Part shown: piece by piece, positions 1 through 9,900 of the stretch
Position numbering within the stretch: position 1 is the stretch's first letter
Layout of the letters: each line of letters starts with the position of its first letter
Assembly (NCBI GenBank): GCA_022496805.1
Contig: CM040100.1
Location: 23,961,009 to 24,025,008 of the forward strand
Origin: Pohlia nutans
Lineage: Eukaryota > Streptophyta > Bryopsida > Bryales > Mniaceae
Direction of reading: 5' to 3'
Length of the DNA: 64,000 bases
Position numbers and translations under genes: made by a program
Notes under the pieces: generated by a model
Databases searched by the model: none
What the model saw: only the letters and a program-made list of their open reading frames with translations
What the model was told of the DNA's origin: nothing

Positions 1-191
1 AGACAATTTTAGACTACATGCACATGTCAGAATAACACTTTGTTGAAGAGAAAACTAGAAGCTAAGTTAGAACATTGTCGTTCTAAAGCCTTAGAGTGAT
101 GTGGTTAGAACAAAATCCCCATGTTTTGAATGTGTTTTAAATTTCCTTCCCTAGCTAAGGTAGATCATCTAAAACCATGAATGCCCCTTAA

Positions 192-533
192 CCCTTAAAC
201 ATCAAAAGGGCATGGGTAGGGCAGCCCGAAAGGCATCTAAATTTTCGGAAAAAAAAAAAAAAAAACGGCTTTGCTAGCCAGCCACTATTGCAGCATTGTT
301 GCACTGCCGTACTTTTTTTGAAACTACCTCGGTTGCCCAACCTCAACTCATGTTCAAATCGATTACTTTAATTGCTTGTGGATGATTCCACAATCTCCCA
401 AATGAGGCGCAAATTGAGAATCTAACTTCATTTCTAGTAGCTTTTCAAACCACCAATCCTTGCTTGTTTTGGCGGAGAAAAACTACTTTTAAAAAAATTA
501 TTCTTTCATGGGGCTTGTTTTGACGTTTAAGGG
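192..533. mobile_element. TTAA-bordered MITE, CCCTTAAAC family (342 bp)
   Basis: The ends are inverted: the left reads CCCTTAAACATCAAAA and the complement of the right reads CCCTTAAACGTCAAAA. TTAA lies directly outside both ends (188-191 and 534-537). There is no coding capacity. The same end sequence recurs at 32409-32971 and, more diverged, at 42440-42674. Confidence 0.75.
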
Positions 534-537
534 TTAA

Positions 538-1455
538 ACAACAATCTAGACTTCCTTTGCAGTTGTAGCAAGTTAGATAGTCTATTACAACAACTTTTTT
601 TTTAACTCGTTCAAATTTAGTGCGTTCAATCATTGATATTTCACTATACCTTGGAGAATTTTTTTGAAGTTCATATATTGGCACAATTGAGTTACACGAA
701 CATTCAAGAATGATTATGTCACTTTTTCATTATACGCATGCCTATTCAACAACTAAGGATGCTGATTTGCTTTTTTGCTTTTAAAATGTATCAATTTCAT
801 CAATTTTTGCTCAGGGCCTCTTTCTTTCCATAGGAAAAGAAAATTACTCCATGATTACAACATTAGCAAATGTATGCCGAATCCCTTAACTTCACGGTTT
901 ACAGGTGCCTCTACCTTATTTGAATGTGTGTAAATTGTGCCAAGTTAATTGTTGGAAGCCTTTACCTCACTGGCCAATTTTGTGGATTTGTAACGTGCTG
1001 ACATTTCACTGCCCATACTTCAGTCCAGATGACATCTTAAAACAGAGAGGATACGATTGAATTTTAGGACTGAGCAGGCTCTGGAATGGCCAGTTACAGA
1101 CAACGTACACGGAGATCCAGCACTTAGTGTAAAATCAGCCGAATGGAATTGCCAAATTACTGGTTAAATCTCATAGTTTAAGGCTGAAATCCAGATAAAA
1201 TTTGTGATACTCGGGTGTTACCTAGGTGAAACATGGGTAATAGCCGGATGGGTTCTTGTCTGAAACCGGTTGCTTTTGTAAAATATTGGATTTTAGCTGC
1301 TTTCCTTGGAAAACTCCCCGTTCAGTGGTTACAGAACCTTTTCCTTGCAAAAGTCAATAGTATCATCAGTTCATGATCATCTAGCTGGCAGGAAGATCAA
1401 TATCTACAGTCCTACTAGTGAGGTCAAACAAACACTTTATCCACGCCGGCCTCCG
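538..1455. other. Gene-free spacer
   Basis: AT-rich DNA. I see no convincing open reading frame, RNA gene or terminal repeat here. Confidence 0.5.
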
Positions 1456-1782
1456 TAAGAGCATCTCAACTAGCACTATGGATTGCACTCTGAAGGTCAT
1501 CCAATAAGTCAGACCTCACCGTGTAGTTCCCCCACCAACATCACTCAATTAGACTCTTGAAATAGTAAGTGAGTCACTCACAAGTCACCACGCATGGATT
1601 GTGCAATCATGATAAGCAATTAAGAAGAGAAGATACACTTGCTTGAGTGACTTTGGGGGCCTTGGTTTTTAGTGGATTATCTAGTGTCACGGGCCAAATG
1701 AATTGTTCACCAAGTGAACCCAGTCTCATCCATTTTTTCCATAGCCAAAGCGGTATCCAAAGTGCTAGTGGAGATGCCTAAG
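1456..1782. mobile_element. MITE with GAGCATCTC ends (~327 bp)
   Basis: Left end reads TAAGAGCATCTCAACTAGCA and the right end is its near complement (TGCTAGTGGAGATGCC...). A full copy in the opposite orientation lies at 42875-43195, sharing the internal block about the ACATCACT/AATTAGAC region. A partial copy lies at about 22229-22400 inside an ABCC intron. AGAGCATCTC-type ends are common among plant MITEs, but I cannot place it in a superfamily. Confidence 0.65.
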
Positions 1783-2414
1783 AGGTTCGGAGTTCTTATC
1801 TCTCTCATGTTAGTGTAAGTGGGAGTAGGTGGTTAGAACAATTTTGTAAGAATGACATTATTCTAAAATGCGATAGAACAACATCATAATGTTGTTTTAA
1901 CATGTTGGAATAACATTTGAATGTTGTTTCAAATATAATTCTAAATCACCCAGGTCCCCACTTGTACATGTACATACATAAATATTTACACATGTGGGAA
2001 TATCATAGAGAAGGCACTTCATAAAGTGGACTAGGTAACCTTCGAGAGTTGGCAAGTTCGAGAAGGTTACTCGGGACATAACCTCCAAGGATGAACCTTG
2101 GTCAAATTATGTGTACTTTCTTGTTACAGAAACAACCTGAACCATTGGTTCTTCTTCAATAATGTTCCATCAAGGGTCTAAAAAGAAGGGCACTATAACT
2201 TCGCAGTCGAACCCCTGGTTATGGGAAATAACCTTGCTTTCTTTCATCCAATGCAAGGCTGCCACCTCTCCTTCGTATGGGTTCTATGAAGGTTGTGAAA
2301 CTTATAAAGAAGTGGTCCAAAATCAGTTTAAACTTCCCAAATGTTCCTAGTTGTTGCCTTAGTATATCTGCTTTGAACCTATGAGGTAAGCGATTTAATT
2401 CCTACTAACATCCG
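1783..2414. other. Gene-free spacer
   Basis: Two short ORFs (63 and 62 codons) lack recognisable motifs. Nothing else is visible. Confidence 0.45.
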
Positions 2415-2418
2415 TTAA

Positions 2419-2987
2419 CCCCTAAATGCCTAGAGCCCTCTCCAAATTCGGCAGTTTTGCAAAGATGCATTATAAAATGCAACCTACATGGATATTTTGA
2501 ACTTGATATATGAATAAAAGTGGTACATTATGAATTTTAGATTCTATCCATATGGTTAGATCTATCATTGCTATTACCAATAATTTTGTATAAAATTTGA
2601 AACGTGAAATTCAAAATTATTTTGTAATTCAATTACAAATAAGATATTGACAATCTACGGATGAAATTCATTGTGATTGGTTGAAATGTAATACTCCAAG
2701 TGTAGTGATTTTTGGAGATTTTTTGGTTGCTTAATTTTATGAGTTGACTTTTTTTAGAGCACTTTTATACTGAAATCTTCATTATTTTGGGTGAATCACT
2801 ACAACATGAAATGAGGCATAAAAATTTCACAAATCATCCCCTTTCTAATCAGATCACATATACATGAAGCTAACTTCCCATAGAATCTACAGTGAAAATT
2901 CCGCACTGCTAAAAGTGCATGACGGATGAGGAATTATGGATGAAATCTGTACATCGTCCAAAAAATGGACGCTTAGGCAGTTAGGGG
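2419..2987. mobile_element. TTAA-bordered MITE, CCCCTAAATGCC family (569 bp)
   Basis: Begins CCCCTAAATGCCTAGAG and ends GCTTAGGCAGTTAGGGG, with TTAA on both sides (2415-2418, 2988-2991). Near-full-length relatives lie at 13000-13567 and 50566-51141, of almost equal length. Close to the right end is a short palindrome, GTCCAAAAAATGGAC. Confidence 0.8.
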
Positions 2988-2995
2988 TTAATATC

Positions 2996-3258
2996 GTACT
3001 ACCATAGCATATAATTCAAAAAATAAAAAACATAAAAAAACCAGAAACTATGAGGACCAAAAAACGAAAATAGAATTAGTTATTGTTATCAATATTTTGC
3101 TATTTCTAAGCTATTTTGGCCATTTAGGTCATTTTTAATCATTTTTTGGCTCAAAAACAAAAATCAAGAAATTCATCTTTTTGAGGAATGAACCTTATTT
3201 TTTTTTAAATATTAAATATTCATTCGTGGGGTGGCGACCCAGCTATAGTACTACGGTA
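2996..3258. mobile_element. Degenerate MITE, TACCGTAGTACC family
   Basis: Diverged copy of the element at 5140-5427. The right end reads GCTATAGTACTACGGTA and the left end TACTACCATAGCA. The interior shares CTATTTTGGCCATTT and GGGGTGGCGACCC with the other copy. Confidence 0.5.
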
Positions 3259-3349
3259 GTCCAAGTGCAACCCGTTGATTTGAGTTGCATTAACCCTTGT
3301 CATAACATTTGGTAGCCTCTTGGGGGTAGCCTCTTGGGGGTAGCCTTAA

Positions 3350-3929
3350 CCCCTAAACATACCAGGGTGTCCTTGGAATTGACAATTTGAGAAAAAACAT
3401 CATAAACTACTATTTAGAAAAATATTTTAGAATTGATATACAAATGAAAGTTCTAGATTGTGAATTTTAGATTCCCTCTGTACGGTTTGATTCACTAATA
3501 CTATCACCAATATTTTATTATAAAATTTGAAAGTAAAAATTTGAAATTCCCTCTAAATTCAATTACAAACAAAATTTTAATATTTTTTGATTAAAATTTG
3601 TTGGAATGAATTTGAAATGAGATACTTTTAAACGTGGTGCTTCTTTGAAATTTTTGTGTTTCTTAAATCTATGACCTCATTTTTGCAAGTCCACTTTTGA
3701 ACTACAATCAATGCAATTTTGGCTTGGTCAACGACTTGACATACTTCTACACTTGTAATTTTAGAAAAATATGTAATCAAGTACGACTAAATCCAACCAT
3801 TAGATAAGACAACAACTTGGTGAAGAATCTCCAAAAAATTGGATGACTTTCATCTAAGCATTGATGAGAACGTGAGAAGGGTTTGAATCTGTTAATCGTC
3901 CACTTTCTGGACGCTCTGACGTTTAGGGG
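3350..3929. mobile_element. TTAA-bordered MITE, CCCCTAAACAT family (580 bp)
   Basis: Left end CCCCTAAACATACCAGGG and right end GCTCTGACGTTTAGGGG, with TTAA outside both (3346-3349, 3930-3933). Its interior resembles the CCCCTAAATGCC family in layout. A second copy of its last 48 bp occurs at 4112-4159, on the far side of a captured kinase fragment. Confidence 0.75.
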
Positions 3930-3988
3930 TTAAGGATACACTAACTCTAGTATTAGTTAATGAATGAATTGCAGCAGGTGTGGTGAGC

Positions 3989-4110
3989 TTACTGGGGGTC
4001 CAGATAGCCAGCTTTTCCTCGGACAAGAGTGGAGACATGGATTTTGTCTTGGAGGGATCCAGTTCTGGAGAGCCCAAAGTCAGCCACTTTGGCCACGACG
4101 GCGTGGCCGG
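3989..4110 (-). pseudogene. Captured receptor-like kinase exon fragment
   Basis: On the minus strand this stretch encodes about 38 residues containing [11 protein letters not shown], then [15 protein letters not shown]. This is the activation segment (DFG to GYLDPE) of a plant receptor-like kinase of the CrRLK1L/malectin type. After the GYLDPQ-like end the DNA reads A/GTAAGC, which looks like the original exon-intron boundary, so the fragment probably carries an exon end plus the start of an intron. It has no start, no catalytic loop and no remaining kinase domain, so it is not a functional gene. It sits between two copies of the same MITE right end. Confidence 0.7.
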
Positions 4111-4111
4111 G

Positions 4112-4159
4112 CTTGAATTTGTTAGTCGTCCACTTTTTGGACGCTCTGACGTTTAGGGG
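4112..4159. repeat. Second copy of a MITE right end
   Basis: This 48-bp stretch (…GTCCACTTTTTGGACGCTC…TTTAGGGG) nearly matches 3882-3929, the right end of the preceding MITE. It is followed by TAAAA rather than TTAA. With the first copy it brackets the kinase fragment. Confidence 0.75.
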
Positions 4160-5137
4160 TAAAAGATGGCTGCCTTTTAGTTTCATCTACCTTTATAGAT
4201 GGAGTGACCAATGATCTATAATTGAATGGGCTATTGAATCAAATAAACAATTACATGACACTGTTGAATTATAACTAAGTGAGTACTTTTGATTACTGGT
4301 CACCATAGTTAGTTGCTCTTGCTTAATGCCACCTGCCCCCATAGCTACTGATGTGATGTGGAATATCCCTCATCATTTCATTTGGGGATGAAATGATGTG
4401 GAATATTCCACATCATTCTGTTGGAGGGAAGGCAGCAGTTACTGAATGTTATGTGTGACCTTGGGTGCCTCTTTCGTGTCTTTCTGTTATAGATTGAATA
4501 AATAAAATAAAATAAAATAAAATAAAAAACAAAAAACTCATAAAGAGCACATGATATTATGAGGCCTAGCTGGTGTTTTAAATTCAATTCGTGCCACGTA
4601 ATATAACACAGAATTTGAATTAATTCCTCGGGATCACCCGGCCTGTGGCTGTCTGTCTGTCTGTCTGTTTCCTGAACCAGGTTGACTCAGAAGAAGCAAA
4701 CTTGGCCAAGCTCAGGCTGCGGCATTTGAATCCCTGCTCACTCTGACTAGCTTACAGGAAGGTGATCTCCAGGATTGATACTGTATTTGTGTCAAATATA
4801 TTTAATTATTTTCAAAAACACTGAAAAATGAAAGGTTCTTGAATATTCAAGATTCTCTTTTCACATTGTTTGAATAAAATAATCTCCCCAAAAAACTTTA
4901 CATTCATTTTAAGAAATAGTTTTTGCCAACCCTGCAAGGCTTACACCTTTTTAACGCTAAAACTACCCCTTTTCCAATTTCCTGCAGCATCTCCATTTTT
5001 TGAGCAACACTACTTACAGGTTCAGAATTCAAAGATCCTTTGAAAATGAGAAAAGACTCATACAGAAGGGTAGTCACCTCCACCAACTAAATAATCAAAA
5101 GAACCTTTACAGCAGAATCTTGATTCCAGAAACATCT
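4160..5137. other. Gene-free spacer with simple repeats
   Basis: Holds a short tandem duplication around GATGTGGAATAT (about 4350-4420), an (AAAAT)n run near 4497-4526 and a (GTCT)n run at 4651-4668. No gene is seen. Confidence 0.5.
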
Positions 5138-5139
5138 TA

Positions 5140-5427
5140 CCGTAGCACCTTAGCAGGGTCGCCAAAAAATAATTAAAACAAAAAAAAACCATTAAAAAAC
5201 AGGGTTTTTATGAGGACAAAAAAATAATTAAGTTAGGATCAATTATTTAAAGCTATATTTCACTAATTTCCAAGTCATTTTGGGCCATTTTGAGCCGTTT
5301 TGAATCATTTGTTAAAAAAAAGAAAATTGAGCAATTCCATTTTTCGAGGGCAAACCTTATTTTTCAATATATATGTATATATATACATATATTTCTAAGG
5401 GGTGGCGACCCTGCTATGGTACTACGG
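5140..5427. mobile_element. MITE with CCGTAG ends and TA duplication (288 bp)
   Basis: The left end reads CCGTAGCACCTTAGCAGGG and the complement of the right end reads CCGTAGTACCATAGCAGGG. Both continue into GTCGCC. TA lies outside each end (5138-5139, 5428-5429). It encodes nothing. A (TA)-rich palindrome sits near 5370-5392. Confidence 0.7.
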
Positions 5428-5429
5428 TA

Positions 5430-6990
5430 TACTAAACAATTAAATACAAACATTTTCCGTATTGTTATAGAAGGAGCCTTGGTTTTTATTGAAGTCCATG
5501 TATAATTTAATAAATTTTAACATGTTGTTGGTTAAGAACTAAAAAGCATATTGTATGAGCTTTCTATTGCACTGTATGGTTGTGAAAATTTTATTTGATA
5601 AACTTTTGAACTTGAATCACTAATTTGAAGTTAAACACTAATTTGAAGTTACATTTGTCTACATTGTTTTCGTTGTGAAATGCTGGATGTGTCCATATCT
5701 GAACTGCCGGGTTCTACAGGTACATTGCAACAAGATTGGTACATGAAATCATCAAGATTGTTGACGGAAACCTTTACACGGTGACAAGGACCTCTCAACG
5801 TACGCAACCTCAAAGCACATGCTCACACCAAGCACACGAGGATGGCCGGATTCCAGCTGCTCAACTGTCTGTGCAATTAGATCCAATCTAAGCAGATTTG
5901 GCCATGAAAGTTTTTTAAACTTTTTCTAGAAAAGATAAAAATTGGTAGAATTCGTAAAATTCGAAATTTAATTGCTTTGAAACAAATGCCAAATTTTGTG
6001 GATATTCTCTCTTTTCACTGTACAATTTAATACTCTTTTTTTTTGAAAAAACAATTTCCTAAAGATTCGGGGTTCTCCTTTTATAATTGTTTTTTTTTCG
6101 ATCCTGACGACCGAATACAATAATAGTAAGATCAATGATTAACTTCAACCCGATCATTCTGAGCTAGCAATGGAACCTGCACAGTCACTGATGATTGCCT
6201 TGAACTTACCTGAGAATGGCTCACTGCTAGAATTGGAAGACAATCGAAGATCTTGTGTGTCAGTCAGTACGTAACTAGTACGCTCCACTGAGTGTACGCA
6301 TGCAGGCACTCCAGGCTTATCAGAGCCTTATCAGAGTACTAGCTCCTCGCCATACCAAACAGTTACTGTCTCGAGAGCAGTTTTCCCAATTCCCAACACA
6401 AGTAGCACGTACCACTGAATCCAGCTCTCTCGATCATTACTCTTCCCCATACCTCTTCTTTTCCTCCCACGCTCTCACTTCCTCCCGGCTCGCTCCACCT
6501 TTAATTTCCTCGCGGCTCAGACTACTGCACTGAAACCTCGATCGAATTCGATCTCACGGTCTTCGTATATTAATTCCCTCACTGCAGGATTTGAATCGAT
6601 CACCACTCTTTGAGCCTCTAGTCTAACCGGTTTTCAAACCCTGCTGTAGCTGCCGCCGCCTGATCACAACAGGATTAGATTCCACAACCAAAACCAGTGT
6701 TGGCATTCTGTTTTCGTAGCACTGACACACGTAATGGTAGCAACAATTTGTAGTTCTTACTCATGTAGAAAAGGAGCAGATCATAGAGTTGGAGAGGATT
6801 GAGAAAAATAGGTTTCGATCAATGTAACATGATTGAGAGTACGTACGTAGCACCAAGATTGATTGGTTCACTCACTTGAGCTAGCTTGTAAATGATCGAA
6901 ACGTTGTAGAAATGTGAATCGTGGGAGTTTGATTGCAGTACTGTGAGTGAGCCAAATTAAACACGTCGTCGACCGACGCAAGGTTCAGTG
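5430..6990. promoter_or_regulatory. Upstream region and probable 5' UTR of the NRL gene
   Basis: No independent gene is evident. The pyrimidine-rich stretch at about 6420-6500 (many CTCTC and CTTCC blocks) is typical of plant transcription start regions and 5' UTRs. A 77-codon ORF at 6300-6533 has no known motif and is more likely leader sequence or an upstream ORF. The exact start of transcription cannot be read from the sequence. Confidence 0.35.
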
Positions 6991-9900
6991 ATGGACGGGT
7001 GGTTGCAGCGAGTGAGAAAGAGTGAGGAATATAGTGACGTTGTGGTGAGAGTGAATGGGGAAGATTTCCACCTCCACATGCTGCCTTTGCGGAATGCCAG
7101 TGCCTACTTTCGGAGTCTGCCGAGCTCAGGCTCCGATGGAACTGTGTGCCAGCCTCAGCAAGCTCACAATTGCAAGCTGCTTGTTACCATCCCTGACCTT
7201 CCTGGTACGTACGTACGTGCAGCTCGATCTCTTCTAATTCATAACAGTGTTAACATCCTTGCTAAGAGAATCTAGATTCTCCACTCTGGATTATATTGAT
7301 ACCAAAAAAATTAACTCGAAAATCTGACTTTTTTTTAGTGAGTCAGGATGTCTCCTTTTTTATATTCTTCTAACTGCTCTTGAAGAATGGACTAATAATT
7401 AACCTTCAACAGCCGGGACCGACGCTGGAGACTGTTACGAGACAATCATAATACCAAGCTCTTTTTATTGAATCACAAACATCCACTTGATGTACTTTTT
7501 GATTGATTATGGAACCTACGACAAATAACCCTGTTTGACCCAGCAATCATAATGTTCACTGTCTTTAAATCGATCACAACTTTATGTTTCGTGATAAAAT
7601 TGGTAGGCGTAGTAAAGGCTGAGTTTTGGGGAACTGGAGCAGTTTTGAGATGTCGAACTGAAGTTACTAGTTTGGTTTTTCAGAGTTTTGAGCACATTTT
7701 CGGTGGTCTGAAGTTCAACGAGAGCTCTATAATTTAGTAAATAACTTCTTCATGGTGGTGTGGAAAATTGGGTATGCATGCAGGGGGAGTTGAAGGCTTC
7801 GCCACCTGCGTGGACATGTGCTACCTGTTGGACCCGGTGCTCACAGAGCTGAACGTGGCACGCGTTTGCGCAGCCGCAGAGTTTCTAGCAATGGAGGAGG
7901 TGGTAGAAACCACAAAGCAATTCATGCACACAAGCTTGTTTTCCCACTGGCGGTCCTGCGTCAACTTTCTACACAACTACACACGCCTGGGATCCCCAGT
8001 CGACGACTACGTGGAATCGGGTACATTAATTCACAATCAAAGGTCTCATACAAAATGCAACCAGCGCTTAAATGTACTTACATTCACTCCAAAAGCCACC
8101 TTTTACTATTAAATTAGTAACAATGTTGTATACCAAAACAACCTTACATTGTCCACTTGTTTTATTTTTGGGTAAATGTCAATTTTAAGGAGTGAAAAGT
8201 GCTTGTACATAACCAGTGCTGAAAAGAGCTTAATTTAAGCACAAAAATGTCATTAGATTCCTCCTAAAATCTACATTTTTATTCAGAGATTTCATTTTCT
8301 AGCGCTTGTTAGGAGTCCTGAATTTCAGGCGCCCTATTGACCTATGATAGTGAATGTACTCAATCAGAGTGCAGGGCGGTCATAGAATCAGCCTGCGTGA
8401 AGTCATTCACAGAAACCAAGCATCTCTCAGCCCCGTCAAGTTACCGAGTCTCGGGGCCTCACAGAGCATCCGGGTTGACGGAGCTTGTGGTGCAAGTGTG
8501 CGGCTTGCCGGACGTCTACGTCGGGGAGATTGTGGACAGTTTGGTGGCCACGGATGTGAACTTGAATCTCAAGTGTCGGCAAGGACGGAACGTGAGGCGA
8601 TGGCTGGAGAATGTTGAATGCTGCAGTGAGAATGCGAGAGGTTGGATGCTTTTGTGGTTGTCGAGGATGTTGGTGAAGAATGTGCCGGCGAAGCGGCCAT
8701 GGATGGAGCTCTCTTCGCAGTATTGGTGTAGCTTGCTGGAACAGGTTGGCCTTTTGGTACCTCTCTTGGACCATCCTCTCAAGGTACATCCATCTCCTTC
8801 CCCTTGCTTTCTATTACAATACCAAAAACAATACTTGTTAAAATTTCGACAGCTTTTTCAACATCAAAAAAGTGTTGTAATGGTCACTTCAAGGTGTCGA
8901 AAATAGAGTTGAAAACAACCACTTTTTTATTGTTAGTGTTAGGATCACCCTTGAATATCTATATGGTCCCGTGAAGGCCTTTTAACCCTTTAGTGCCCAG
9001 GGTGGTTCTGGGGAAACAAAAGTTTTTGGTTGTTTTATTTCTTAAAACTCTCTCTATTCAAATTGTGAATACTATTTTAGTATTTAACCGTATAAATGTC
9101 AACATAGCTTAATCAAACAAGTGCTAGTTAAACCTTGGTAAGATCGGACCGTTGGATTGGAAGATCATAGTATGTCTTTGAACCATATCATGCACACTCA
9201 AAAATGAGTTTTTGGAGGGTGTGTGACTTCAAAGCTAAATAGAATTTACGTTAAATGAATCAAAATATACATACACATCCAAGATTCAACGCAACGACTC
9301 AACATTAACATTATATCCAATAATGTTCTCAAGCTTGCAGGGTGGCTCTCAAAGGTTATGTAGTCCAATGTGATCAGAAGGTGATTACTCATTGATCAAT
9401 CATGCAGGCAAAACTGACAGAAGTAAAGGCGACGTTGGAAGAGAAGATCGGTCAAAGTTTGGACGAGATGGATGAGTACCTGCGCGACTACAAATTCAGC
9501 GCCACAACGCTCCTGTCCCTGGTGGAGAATTTCACCACCACGAGACAATTGCAAGAAAGCTGTCCACTTGAATCGCTCCAAGAGATCGCCAACGACGTGG
9601 ATCAATTCCTCTGGTTCTACGCAGAAGAGAATTCCATCTCCACAGACACATTCCTGAAGCTCGTTCGGGCGTTCCCACCGTGTGCACGAGCCTCCCACGA
9701 CACGGTCTACGGCGCCATGGAGAAGCTGTTGTCCCGGGGAGGCACTCGCAAAATTTTCAAAACGACGTGAGTTAAAAAAAATAGGGTACATTTTTATTTA
9801 TTTATTTCATATAAAATTTTGAATTTTTTTAGAATTGAAATAGGAGCCTTATAATGTCAAAAGTTCAATACAAGGTGTGTTTTTTTAATTTATAGAATAT

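Noticed and set aside
4904..5086. 60-codon minus-strand ORF with protein-like wording (LQEIGKGVVLALK)
   Set aside because: I could not tie it to any family with confidence, and neither splice sites nor flanking coding sequence support it.
8436..8789. 117-codon minus-strand ORF opposite the NRL gene
   Set aside because: It is antisense to exon 3 of a well-supported gene and is a shadow of its codon usage.
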